Positions 54,581 through 64,000 are shown, counted from the stretch's first letter. The stretch is DNA of 64,000 nucleotides from Coenobita brevimanus (GCA_032717465.1 CM064653.1:34240659-34304658), one strand, 5' to 3'. The notes: generated from the sequence alone by a model not told the origin. Numbers and translations are program-made.

Positions 54581-57214
54581 GTGGAAGTGTGCATGGAAAT
54601 GTTTGGAAGGAATGAGAGAGTGTTTTTGATCGATGATATGAATGGTAAAGTAGGGAATGTGAAGGTGGATAGAATAATTGGTGAGTGGGGTGTGCCTGCT
54701 GCGATAGATGAGAATGGCAGTGCGTTAGGGTACATTTGTGCTGGGAGGGGGTTGGTGATAGCCAATACCCTCTTCAGGAATAAAATGATCCACAGGTATA
54801 CATGGCGAGTGATGAGAAGGGTGGGTGGTGAACTGAATGAAAGGAAGGCAATGATTGATTATGTATGTGCGGATGAAAGGATGCAAAGATGTGTAAAGGA
54901 TGCAAGAGTTTATAGAGGTTGGGGGAGTGGACTTTCTGACCACTACTTGGTGGTGGCCAGAATTAGGATACAAGTAAGATGCAGGAATAGAAGAAGGGAA
55001 AGACGAGAAGGAGTAGTTGCAAGGAGAGTGGAAAGGTTACAAGAGGATGAGAAAAAGGCAGAGTATAAGAGAGAAGTGGAGGAACGATTGGGCAAATATG
55101 AATTGGAGCAGATGGGGAATGTGGAAAGTGTGTGCAGGATATTTACAGAAGAAATATGTGCAGCATGTGATGTGGTGTGTGGGAGGAAGAGAAGACGGAG
55201 GGGGGTGCGAGGAACAGCATGGTGGACTGAAGAGGTGAAACAGGCTGTGGCACAAAAGAAGAAAGCATACAATGAATGGATGAGAAATAGGGGCATGGAA
55301 GAAGTTGAGAGGTGGAAGAGAGAGTTATATGTAGAAAGCAAGAGAGAGGTGAAAAGATTAGTAAGAGAGAGTAAGAAGAGAGTGGATGAGGAATTTGGAA
55401 GGAATTTGAGTGTAAAGTGGAGGGACTGTAAGAAGATGTTCTGGAAAGAGGTGAAGAGAGTAAGACAGGGTGGAAGTGAAGTTAGCAGGGGAGTGAAAGA
55501 TAAAAATGATAGATTACTAGTGGAGAAGGGAGAAGAAGTGAGCAGATGGAGAGAACACTTTAAGGAATTGTTGAACATAGAGGATGGAAGTAATGCGAGT
55601 ATAAGTGGCTGGGGAATGGCTGGGAGAAGGAGGGAGGTGAGAAGACAGGAAGAAATCAGTAGGATAGAAGTTGTGGAAGCAATGAAGAAAGTTAAATCTG
55701 GGAAAGCCCCAAGAATTGATGGAGTGTGTGGTGAAATGCTGAAGCATGGGGGAGAGATAGTAGTAGAATGGATGTGGAAGATGTGCAGATTGGCCTGGGA
55801 GGAAGGTAGAGTCCCGGAGGATTGGAAGTCAGGTATAATTAGTCCCTTGTACAAAGGAAACGAGGATAAAGAAGTGTGTGGTAATCATTGGGGCATTTGT
55901 CTTCTTAGTGTAATGGGAAAAGTGTATGGTAGGATACTTATTGACAGAGTTAGAGAAAGAACAGAGGAATTAGTTGGAGAAGAACAGGGAGGCTTTAGGA
56001 AGGGAAGAGGTTGTGTAGATCAGATATTCATTCTTAGATCTTTAGTGGAAAAGTTTCTAGAGAAGGGAAAGAAGTTGTATGTGGCTTTCATGGATTTGGA
56101 GAAAGCATATGACAGGGTGGATAGACAAGGATTGTGGAAAGTATTAAGAATATATGGAGTAGATGGGAAGTTGTTGAATGCTGTGAAGAGTATGTATGAT
56201 GGTGCTAAGGCTGCAGTGCGTGTAGATGGTGAACTAAGTGAATTTTTCTCTTTGGAGGTTGGGTTGAAACTGGGATGTGTCATGTCTCCATGGTTGTTCA
56301 ATCTGTTCATGGATGGGGTAATAAAAGAGGTACAAGGTAGGGTAGTGGATGTTGGAGTGGCCCTGGTGAGAGAGGATAGTGTTTGGAAACTCCCTGTACT
56401 GTTGTTTGCAGATGATACTGTGTTGTTGAGTGAAGACGAAGGGGAGCTGCAAGGCTTGGTGGATGAGTTTGGGAGAGTGTGCAAGAAACGGAATCTAAAG
56501 GTGAATGTAGGGAAGAGTAAAGTGATGGTCTTTGAGAGAGGTGATGTCAGTGAATGTACAGCGAGGTTGGATGGTGAGGAATTGGAAAATGTGAGTACGT
56601 TTAAGTACTTGGGTAGTGTGATGAGTAAGGATGGAGGTTTGGAGGGTGAAGTGCTTGAAAGGGTACAGCAGGGAAGAAAGGTTGCTGGTTCTTTGAAAGC
56701 AGTGGTAAGAAACAGGGAAGTGAGCATGGAAGTGAAAAAGTTACTACATGACAGTATTGTGATACCAACTCTAACGTATGGAAGTGAAGCTTGGACATTA
56801 TTGGAAGAACACAAGTCAAGAGTGAGAGCAGTGGTAATGAGTTATTTAAGAGGAGCCTGTGGAGTCACATGGAGAGACAGGCTGATGAATGAGGATATAA
56901 AGGAGCGTTGTGGTGGTGTTGTTGATGTGATAGGAAGTGTTATGAGGAACACACTGAGGTGGTTTGGCCATGTGGAGAGGATGGAGGGTGAAAGACTGAT
57001 GAAGAGAGTGTATGTGAGTGAAGTGGAGGGGGGAAGTGGGAGGGGGAGGCCAAGGATGAGATGGAGGGATGGGGTGGAGAGGTATATGAGAGAGGGTGGT
57101 GTGAGTTGGGAGCAGGGCTCACTGCCCTGCTCCCAACTCACACCACCCTCTCTCATGGCGGGGGACAGGACGACGTGGAGGCGATTTGTTTATGGGAACC
57201 CCAAACGGGATTGA
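54581..57214 (+). CDS. RTE-1 endonuclease (partial) plus reverse transcriptase, open
   Basis: The frame is open for 877 codons; the first true ATG is at 54593. Residues about 1-135 are the APE-type endonuclease C-terminal part: LIDDMNGKVG (equivalent of the usual GDxN), NTLFRNKMIHRYTW, IDYVCADERM, LSDHYLVV. The basic linker WWTEEVKQAVAQKKKAY follows. The reverse transcriptase spans about 370-640: GKAPRIDGVCGEMLK, GGFRKGRGCVDQIF, FMDLEKAYDRVD (about 503), GLKLGCVMSPWLF (about 560), LLFADDTVLL (about 608). The C-terminal block includes FKYLGSVMSKDG and RWFGHVERMEG (about 793). In motif B the Gln that both other RTE-1 copies have (GLKQGC) is Leu, which may impair activity. The last residues are altered by the palindrome at 57088-57154. 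Confidence 0.85.
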   Translation: MEVCMEMFGRNERVFLIDDMNGKVGNVKVDRIIGEWGVPAAIDENGSALGYICAGRGLVIANTLFRNKMIHRYTWRVMRRVGGELNERKAMIDYVCADERMQRCVKDARVYRGWGSGLSDHYLVVARIRIQVRCRNRRRERREGVVARRVERLQEDEKKAEYKREVEERLGKYELEQMGNVESVCRIFTEEICAACDVVCGRKRRRRGVRGTAWWTEEVKQAVAQKKKAYNEWMRNRGMEEVERWKRELYVESKREVKRLVRESKKRVDEEFGRNLSVKWRDCKKMFWKEVKRVRQGGSEVSRGVKDKNDRLLVEKGEEVSRWREHFKELLNIEDGSNASISGWGMAGRRREVRRQEEISRIEVVEAMKKVKSGKAPRIDGVCGEMLKHGGEIVVEWMWKMCRLAWEEGRVPEDWKSGIISPLYKGNEDKEVCGNHWGICLLSVMGKVYGRILIDRVRERTEELVGEEQGGFRKGRGCVDQIFILRSLVEKFLEKGKKLYVAFMDLEKAYDRVDRQGLWKVLRIYGVDGKLLNAVKSMYDGAKAAVRVDGELSEFFSLEVGLKLGCVMSPWLFNLFMDGVIKEVQGRVVDVGVALVREDSVWKLPVLLFADDTVLLSEDEGELQGLVDEFGRVCKKRNLKVNVGKSKVMVFERGDVSECTARLDGEELENVSTFKYLGSVMSKDGGLEGEVLERVQQGRKVAGSLKAVVRNREVSMEVKKLLHDSIVIPTLTYGSEAWTLLEEHKSRVRAVVMSYLRGACGVTWRDRLMNEDIKERCGGVVDVIGSVMRNTLRWFGHVERMEGERLMKRVYVSEVEGGSGRGRPRMRWRDGVERYMREGGVSWEQGSLPCSQLTPPSLMAGDRTTWRRFVYGNPKRD
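57088..57154. repeat. Perfect 31-bp palindrome with 5-base loop
   Basis: 57088-57118 is exactly the reverse complement of 57124-57154; the loop is TCACT. The RTE-1 copies at 31480-31530 and 58790-58830 have the left arm followed directly by AGTGAAATGGCGGGG. So here about 36 bases were copied back in inverted orientation in place of AGTGA. The reading frame stays open across it. Confidence 0.95.
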
Positions 57215-57244
57215 GGCGTCTGGCAATAGATAGATAAATAGATA

Positions 57245-57763
57245 GTATGCTCATATAGTACAAGTATTTTACGATACTGTATTCTCCAGGCAAGTTGTAG
57301 GTGTAGGTACAGAAATCTTGTGTCCTATCTTGTAAATTATGAAAATACATCTTAAGCCCACATACTCCATGCTCTCACTCTCAGTGCTTCAGCAAAGTTC
57401 ATGGCCAAATGTGTTAGGATGTCAGGTAGAAGGCAGTTTTTCTTGTGCTTTACTAACAGTTTTTGAATGATTGTATTCTTAGCTGAAACATTGGTCCACT
57501 TGTGAATGACATATTCACAAAAGCAATAAACAAACCATAGGTCTCTTAAGTAATAGCTATGGTAATTTGTAAATATAAGTGTTTTGTCATTACATTTTGT
57601 GTGTGTATGCTTGTGTGTGTGTGTGTACACAAGTCCTGTTTTCTTTCTCCTTAGATAGAAATATGCCTTAAAAATTGTAGTTTAGATAAGAGAGCAAACT
57701 TCTGCTTCTGTATTACCTCATGTCAGGTATACAGGTATGTACGAGCCGAAGTAAAATGTGATA
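57245..57763. other. No gene seen; (TG)n tract
   Basis: Only a TG microsatellite at about 57598-57625 stands out. The short open frames show no known motif. Confidence 0.55.
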
Positions 57764-58242
57764 TACAGTAAATCCTTGATATATATATCGGACTTCAGCA
57801 GACTGGAATTTCCTTTTATCGGAATTGAGGAGCTACCGGACTAAATTTCAGGATACAGTATCAAAAAAATCCAAAAAAGCCAACAGCGGTTCGGACTGCC
57901 AGACCTCAGTCCGGATTGGCCGTGGCATCGCTCTTATTTCTCAGAAAAATGTTGCAAATTATTACCAGTTTGGACCAGTGATGCCTGGAATTCCCCCTTT
58001 TTGAACGGAAAAATTACAGTGTATCAGAGTATTGTCCACGCAGTTTGTGTGTTCGTGTGTTGGTTGGCGGTGGGCTGGCGGCATCATTATTGTTTCCCCA
58101 TGCTCTGCCTCAGTGTGGCCAACGCTTCCCTAGTGTATGGTTCACTATGTTAATGGAACATCTTCAGTTATAAGCGAATAGTGCTGTACAGTATACTTAA
58201 AGTTTCAAAATTAGGTTCTGATTGTGTGCCTTAAAGTACTGT

Positions 58243-60368
58243 CATGAGTTTTAGTGTCTTTACCCCTCTGATGATAGCGAGGTCAAAGTCATGATTGGAG
58301 ACGGACCAGGCGAACAAACACAGACAGTTCTCAATGATCAGATATGCTTCAGTACTACAGAGTCATTCACTCACTTGGGCTTGCATCTTTCACTCTGGCA
58401 TGAATAGTTATATTGAAGTTCAAAGGATGTTCATATATCATCCTCTTGTTAACCATTGCCACTGTGAAACAAGCTTCGTGGTTAGAAAGTAGGACGCCTA
58501 AGACAGATGCTTTAGAGTATTAGACTGAAAATGAGTTGAAAGGGGACGTAGAACGATATCGAGAATTACATATAAACAGTAATGCAAACACTGAAAGAAA
58601 TGCATGTGGGAATCAGTTTACAAACAGTAACTAATTCCATGTTGTTATGGCAGTGAGGGATGAGGGTAGTATTGTGGAAAGAGAGCCCCACCAAATCTAT
58701 CTATCAGTCTATTGCCAGACGCCTCAATCCCGTTTGGGGTGGCCACAAACAAATCGCTTCTAAGTGGCCCTGTCCCCCGCCATTTCACTGCCCTGCTCCC
58801 AACTCACACCCCCCTCTCTCATATACCTCTCCACCCCATCCCTCCATCTCATCCTCGGCCTCCCCCTCCCTCTTCCCCCCTCCACCTCACTCACATACAC
58901 TCTCTTCATCAGTCTTTCGCCCTCCATCCTCCCCACATGGCCAAACCACCTCAGTGTGTTCCTCATAATGCTTCCTATCACATCCACACCACAACGCTTC
59001 TTTATATCCTCATTCGTCAGCCTGTCTCTCCATGTGACTCCACAGGCTCCTCTTAAATAACTCATTTCCACTGCTCTCACTCTTGACTTGTGTCCTTCCA
59101 ACAACGTCCAAGCTTCACTTCCATACATTAGAGTTGGTATCACAATACTGTCATGTAGTAACTTTTTCACTTCCTTGCTCACTTCCCTGTTTCTTATCAC
59201 TGCTTTCAAAGAACCAGCAACCTTTCTTCCCTGCTGTACCCTTCCAAGCACTTCACCCTCCAAACCTCCATCCTTACTCATCACACTACCCAAGTACTTA
59301 TACGTTCTCACATTTTCCAATTCCTCACCATCCAACCTCGCTGTACATTCACTGACTTCACCTCTCTCAAAGACCATCACTTTACTCTTCCCTACATTCA
59401 CCTTTAGATTCCGTTTCTTACGCACTCTCCCAAACTCATCCACGAAGCCTTGCAGCTCCCCTTTGTCTTCACTCAACAACACAGTATCATCTGCAAACAA
59501 CAGTACAGGGAGTTTCCAAACACTATCCTCTCTCACCAGGGCCACTCCAACATCCACTACCCTACCTTGTACCTCTTTTATTACCCCATCCATGTACAGT
59601 TTGAACAACCATGGAGACATGACACATCCCTGTTTCAATCCAACTTTCAAAGAGAAAAATTCACTTAGTTCACCATCCACACGCACTGCAGCCTTCGCAC
59701 CATCGTACATACTCTTCACAGCATTCAACAACTTCCCATCTACTCCATATATTCTTAACACTTTCCACAATCCTTGTCTATCCACCCTGTCATATGCTTT
59801 CTCCAAATCCATGAAAGCCACATACAACTTCTTTCCCTTCTCTAGAAACTTTTCCACTAAAGATCTAAGAATGAATAACTGATCTACACAACCTCTTCCC
59901 TTCCTAAAGCCTCCCTGTTCTTCTCCAACTAATTTCTCTGTTCTTTCTCTAACTCTGTCAATAAGTATCCTACCATACACTTTTCCTGTTATACTAAGAA
60001 GACAAATGCCCGTATGATTACCACACACTTCTTTACAAGGGACTAATTATACCTGACTTCCAATCCTCCGAGACTCTACCTTCCTCCCAGGCCAATCTGC
60101 ACATCTTCCATATCCATTCTACTACTATCTCTCCCCCATGCTTCAGCATTTCACCACACACTCCATCAATTCTTGGGGCTTTCCCAGATTTAACTTTCTT
60201 CATTGCTTCCACAACTTCTATCCTACTGATTTCTTCCTGTCTTTTCACCAAATCCCATAAAGCATTAATCATCTACTATGAACTGACTAATGTTCGAATG
60301 TATGGCCTGTCTCCAACCGAGACTTAGACTCCGCTCTTGCCAGGGGGGTAAAGAAACTAATGCTCGTG
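58243..60368. mobile_element. Unclassified TIR element carrying an RTE-1 insertion
   Basis: The left end CATGAGTTTTAGTGTCTTTACCCC is matched by the complement of the right end, CACGAGCATTAGTTTCTTTACCCC. A looser match extends inward (GATTGGAGACGGACC against GTTGGAGACAGGCC). The left interior 58290-58690 and right interior 60250-60340 contain no recognisable transposase. The target duplication is unclear. Confidence 0.5.
58694..60249 (-). pseudogene. RTE-1 copy 3, 5'-truncated reverse transcriptase
   Basis: Reverse strand, from 60249: EEISRIEVVEAMKKVKSGK, APRIDGVCGEMLKHGGE, then a 17-base deletion at about 60030 that shifts the frame. From 60028 the polymerase is open for 422 codons to 58760: TGICLLSITGKVYGRIL, GGFRKGRGCVDQLF, FMDLEKAYDRVDRQGL, GLKQGCVMSPWLF, LLFADDTVLLSEDK and RWFGHVGRMEGERL. 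A TAG replaces the Trp codon shortly before the normal end. The 3' end is GCGTCTGGCAATAGACTGATAGATAG at 58694. Motif B keeps its Gln, unlike copy 2. Confidence 0.85.
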
Positions 60369-61008
60369 ATAGAACATTACAGTACAATACTGATTTATTG
60401 TAAGTGCCTTTAAGTTAAGTAAGTGCATCACCTACCTCTCCAGTATAATCTTCTCTACTGTACAGACCCGACTGATGGACCACTTCAGCTATGTTCATCT
60501 CAGTAAGATAAACAAAAGACATGTTTATCAGTGTACAGTACAGTATTATTATATACATTATACCATTTGATTTTTGTTGTGAATGTACAATACAGTGAAA
60601 TCCCGCAATGGTAATGAAAATAGTTGGTGATGCCCCGATGAAAAACCGTTGGTGTGATCTTGACTAATGTCTGATATTTCAGAAAAAGCCCAGGTTAGGA
60701 GGGGGAAATCTGGATATTGCTTTTATTGGAATGTCACTTTTTTTCGGAATGGCTTGGGCCCCAGTTAGTCCGTTGTAGTAAGGTTTTACTATAATGTGAA
60801 AGGAGGATAGGTTGTGTGTATTTAATGTTATATGTATATTTTAAAAACATTTTGATCACCTTTATTTTCTGGGATATGTTCTTGTAAAGAACCCCACTAT
60901 GCACCAAGGCATTTCGTACTGAGTAACATAGTTGTGTTGCCCGAAACTGTATCATTAAGTGAATACATCATAACATCATTTCATTGAGGACCCCAGTGTG
61001 GTATTTAA

Positions 61009-61430
61009 CCCGTTGATTGCGAGCCACAGCTCAGGCTGGGTAGCGTCACGTTGCGAGCCACAGCTCAGGCTGTGCTGTCCGTGCATCACCATGAACAACT
61101 CGACCCCCGTGCAAACTTACGCATGGCGCTACACAAAGACAGAGAGAGAGTGAGAGAGAGAGATTTTTTCTTTTCATCAGATGATGCCGTGGATGTTTAT
61201 CTTCAAGTTTGTAATAAACAATTTTTTTTTTTTCACTGCTGTGTGTATACTTACTCATGTCCCTATGCAAAGACAGAGAGAGAGAGAGTTTTTTTTTATT
61301 TTCACTAGATGATGCCCTGGATGTTTATATTCAAGTCTATAATAAACAAAAACTTAAAAAAAAAAAAAAATCCTTCGTTTTTTGCACACCACGGGGTGGG
61401 ATAGAAAAAGGTAATTGCGCAGTCCACGGG
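61009..61430. mobile_element. TTAA-flanked MITE with internal tandem duplications
   Basis: TTAA at 61005-61008 and 61431-61434 flank CCCGTTGATTGCGAGCC and the complement of GCGCAGTCCACGGG. Inside, GCGAGCCACAGCTCAGGCTG is repeated at 61019 and 61053. A segment of about 130 bp with AAAGACAGAGAGAG and GATGATGCC-TGGATGTTTAT is repeated as well. TTAA duplication and CCC ends fit piggyBac-type MITEs. Confidence 0.65.
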
Positions 61431-61565
61431 TTAATGGATAGTTTTGTGTAACCCAGTTCTGAAACCAACCATAGTGTGGTGTCATAGCTATCTGAAGCTC
61501 CTCATACTACCACTGTAAACCATTGTACTGTAGATTATTGTCATTTGTATAATAATAATATGTCG

Positions 61566-61937
61566 TAGGTGGTGGCGACCATCATCCACTTACTTGATGT
61601 AGTGCTGCCTACTTCTTCCTTAGCCTTTATCATTCTTTTTCTGTGCCTGTCCTCCTCTCTTCCTGTTTCTCCCATCTTTTCTGTCACTTCTTATTGCTTT
61701 TCTTTCCTTTATAGGTGGCTTTACATTGAGTGACAAGCCAAATGGTTTCCTGTAAGCCAGGAAACCATTTACAATGCTGGGTGGTAACCATATAACCAAA
61801 CCCTATGTGCTCCCTACGTGTCAGCAAGTGGGTTGGTGGACGGTTAGTGCCCCTCCCTGTAAAACAAATAACTCAAAGTCAAATGGCCACCCCTTATGGG
61901 ATTGTGGCATCTGGCAATAGATAGATAGATAGATAGT
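61566..61937 (+). mobile_element. Hairpin SINE, complete copy with (TAGA)n tail
   Basis: The head GTAGGTGGTGGCGACCATCA is followed by a C/T-rich body and the hairpin AAATGGTTTCCTG...CAGGAAACCATTT (61741-61770). The 3' region TAGTGCCCCTCCCTGTAAAA, GGCATCTGGCAATAGATAG and (TAGA)n end it. Three partial copies occur at 23816, 31935 and 46350. The 3' end is shared with RTE-1 and the 5S SINE. I see no convincing tRNA boxes in the head, so its origin is unknown. Confidence 0.75.
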
Positions 61938-62400
61938 ATAATAATAATCTGCATAATAAAAAAAGACTGGCTGGCTTGGATACAGATAAAGATAGATTCT
62001 GGGATGACTTGATATGTGTGGTAATTGGTATGGGGGTTGACTAGATTAACTAGAGAGGGGACTTAAATGGTCATGTGGGTGAAGCAGCTCAAGGATTTGA
62101 ACGAGCACTTGGGGGATGTGCATATGGTATGAGGAATGTGGAAGGGGAAAGAATACTCAGATTTGAATAGGCTATGGACATGATTGTGTGCAACACAGAT
62201 TATAGGAAAAGAGGGAGTAGGTTGATTATATATGAGTCTGGGGGAAATAGTAGCGAGATTGACTATTTTCTGTTCAAGAGGGCTGATAGGAGGTTGGTGA
62301 GGGATGTTAAAGTTATAGGAAGCGAAGAGTGTGTGCAGCAGTACAAATTACTGATATGTGGCATGGTGCTTAAGGAGCAGGTAGTGAAGAAGAGGACCTA

Positions 62401-63735
62401 TGAGGTGCTACCCAAAAGTTCTTAAAATTTGACTAAAGAAGAAAAAAAGCTTACATCACGTCCTGATCACCACAGTCCCGGTCAAAGTAGTCTCCCTAGG
62501 CATGAAGACATTGATTCCAGGGTTTCTCCCACAATCGGAATGGGTTCTGGAAGTCCTTTAGCATCAGCTTATTCAGGACCTTCTGTGATTCCTCTTTGAT
62601 CTTCTCAATGGTGTCAAATCTTAGCCCAGCCCTTTCAGCCAGATTTTAATTTTTGGAATGGGGAAAAAATCACAGGGGGCCAAATCTGGTAAATATGGCA
62701 GTGGGGGACAACTGGCATGTTTTTTTTATAATAAAAACTGCTGAACAAAAGCTGTTTGCGCCAGTGCATTGTCATGGTGAAGCACCGATTTGTTTGTGCA
62801 CCACTTTGTCTGGACATTTTCGCTTCACATCCTCCCAGAGCCATCTCAAAACGTCACAGTAGAACTTTGCATTGATGGTCTGTCTGTGAGGCACGAATTC
62901 CTTATGACAAATGCCCTCCATGTCGAAGGAAGTGATGAGCATTGACTTCACATTGCTCTTGATGTTACGTTTTGTCTTTGGTCGGGGCAAAGCTGGACTC
63001 TTCCACTGAGATGATTGTTGTTTGGTTTCTGGGTTGTACCCATAAACCCAGCATTCATCACCAGTAATGACACTTGAGAGAAAGTTTAGGGTAATTTCTG
63101 GCCATTTCCTTGAGCTCCATGTAGACCTTCATGTGATGCTGCTTTTGCTCATCAAGCAGGAGCCTTGGGACAAACTTGGCGGTGATGCATCTCATGTCAA
63201 GGTCGCCAGCCAAAGTACATTGACAAGTTCTATTCGATAGGCTAACAGTATCACAAATATTGTGGATTGTCCTCCTGCAATCTTTGAGGATGGTTGCACG
63301 AACTTTGGCCTCATTGTCAGTTGAGCTGGTGGAAGGGCAACCAGAACGTGCATCATCATCTGTTGATGTTCGTCTGTTTTTAGAACACTTACTGTACACC
63401 AGTCATGGGTTTGTGTAACCCCTAAAGCATTGTCACCAAATGCTTGTTTTAACATTTATGAGTTTCTGACTCATTCTTCCTGAGTTTCACACATAACCTG
63501 ATACACTCACGTTGCTCTTTCACATCCTCCATTTTTGAGATTACAGAATTTGCAAATTAACCCAAACACAGTGATAAAAAAACACACACATGCAGTGAAC
63601 ACATCCACCCTGCACAATACCACTTTGCATATGAACAGACAAAGGGTGCTTGCACTGCCTCCTATTAGCCACACACTGTATGACAAGTGATATCTGCCCT
63701 GCTTTCAAATTTTGGGAATTTTGGGTAGCACCTTG
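62401..63735 (-). mobile_element. mariner element inserted in the RTE endonuclease
   Basis: Ends TGAGGTGCTACCCAAAAGTTC and, reverse-complemented, CAAGGTGCTACCCAAAATTCC are near-identical inverted repeats. TA flanks both (62399-62400, 63736-63737). Removing the element with one TA restores KKRTYAPRRKIWK in the RTE. At 1,335 bp it has full mariner length. Confidence 0.9.
62640..63530 (-). pseudogene. mariner transposase, frameshifted
   Basis: Reverse strand, N to C: FGDNALGVTQTHDW and KTDEHQQMM (63455 onward) belong to the helix-turn-helix region. DDDARSGCPSTSSTDNEAKV and CRRTIHNICDTVSLSNRTCQ follow in another frame. The catalytic region has KSMLITSFDMEGICHKEFVP near 62950, NAKFYCDVLRWLWEDVKRK, LHHDNALAQTA near 62785 in a shifted frame, and LPDLAPCDFF near 62680 with the final Asp. 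The D-D spacing is compatible with the D,D34D class, but frameshifts make it inactive. Confidence 0.8.
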
Positions 63736-64000
63736 TATGCACCTAGGAGGAAAATATGGAAGTTGAAAAACCAAGCAGTGAGGGATGCCTTATATAGGGA
63801 GAACTGTGGCTGAATAGGGAGCTGTTGACAGAAGTGTTAATGAACAGTATAGAGCTCTCAAGGACAATCTCCTGAAAGTTACTGATTAAGTGTGTGCATG
63901 GTCAAGGGGTCCTCCAAGACAAGGTAACATGTTCGTGGGCTGAGGTACAGTTAAGGAGAAAGAAAGGCTTTTCCGGGAATGGAAAAGGGGTGGTAACAGA

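Larger units (their letters stand above)
54464..57244 (+). mobile_element. RTE-1 copy 2, best preserved RTE here
   Basis: The copy begins inside the endonuclease (VCVYAPTQDRAS in a frame closed by a TAG at 54566-54568). It runs through an uninterrupted 877-codon frame to the 3' end GGCGTCTGGCAATAGATAG, with (GATA)n-like repeats to 57244. The 5' endonuclease start is missing, so it is 5'-truncated. Confidence 0.9.
57766..60791. mobile_element. pogo-like MITE family T, copy split by a TIR element
   Basis: Left part 57766-58237 and right part 60374-60791 align with the two halves of the 45425-46315 copy. The ends are CAGTAAATCCTTGATATA and the complement of GTAGTAAGGTTTTACTA. The intervening 2.1 kb is the TIR element at 58243-60368 with RTE-1 inside. 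Confidence 0.8.
61965..64000 (+). pseudogene. RTE-like endonuclease region, split by mariner, runs off window
   Basis: Fragments in mixed frames: NGHVGE-AQGFERAHLG near 62070, GKEYSDLNR, then 62174-62398 open with VCNTDYRKRGSRLIIYESGG, NSSEIDYFLFKRADRRLVRD and VQQYKLLICGM, typical of RTE endonucleases. The equivalent of the final SDH region is degenerate. After the mariner the frame continues at 63738 (APRRKIWKLKNQAVRDALY), then decays into stops. The polymerase would lie beyond the window edge. Confidence 0.75.

Noticed and set aside
54943..55854. Long reverse-strand open frames opposite RTE-1 (also 56814-56020, 31212-30418 and 59088-59882)
   Set aside because: They are antisense shadows of the purine-rich RTE-1 coding strand and are Ser/Leu/Pro-rich with no motif.

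Overview
This window looks like repeat-dense intergenic DNA from an arthropod, most likely a decapod crustacean. That is an inference from the style of the reverse transcriptases, the abundant pogo/Tigger-like elements, the tRNA- and 5S-derived SINEs and the many (AC)n, (CT)n and (AT)n microsatellites. I found no host gene that I can support. Almost every long reading frame belongs to a transposable element, and almost all carry stops or frameshifts. Family names below (LINE-A, LINE-B1, LINE-B2, RTE-1, RTE-2, 'hairpin SINE') are working labels for this window only.

Layout. 1-2065: the 3' two thirds of a Jockey-like LINE (LINE-A). 2085-5533: pogo-like deletion derivatives, a tRNA-type SINE, an RTE remnant and a MITE. 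6309-22910: four CR1/L2-like LINEs stand head to tail (B2 fragment, B1, B1, B2), each junction being an (AC)n tract. This array was later invaded by a 5S rRNA-derived SINE (6832-7051), a tRNA-derived SINE (13422-13587) and a nearly complete Tigger-like transposon (15603-18647). 22960-28522: a LINE-A 3' end, then a decayed piggyBac-like element holding two SINEs and a long inverted repeat with about 428-bp arms. 29777-31608: RTE-1 copy. 31935-33943: hairpin SINE and a LINE-A fragment split by an unclassified 1,056-bp TIR element. 35150-41740: pogo/jerky fragments and an RTE-2 element split by a full-length LINE-A (37034-40363). 44575-49145: nested pogo-like MITEs, a Tigger deletion derivative that keeps only its helix-turn-helix ORF, and a Tc1 element inside it. 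50847-53493: a pogo-like MITE split by a TTAA-flanked element. 54464-57244: an RTE-1 with an 877-codon open frame. 57766-60791: a three-layer nest (pogo-like MITE > TIR element > RTE-1). 61009-64000: a TTAA-flanked MITE, a hairpin SINE, and an RTE endonuclease split by a mariner.

How the parts relate. RTE-1 copies, the hairpin SINE and the 5S SINE end in the same 3' sequence followed by short TAGA/TGAA-type repeats, which fits SINEs borrowing LINE reverse transcriptase. Deletion derivatives sit in the same window as a likely autonomous relative (2836-3683 versus 15603-18647). Many insertions can be dated relative to one another, because removing the inner element restores the reading frame of the outer one. 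All calls come from reading the sequence; no database search was run.
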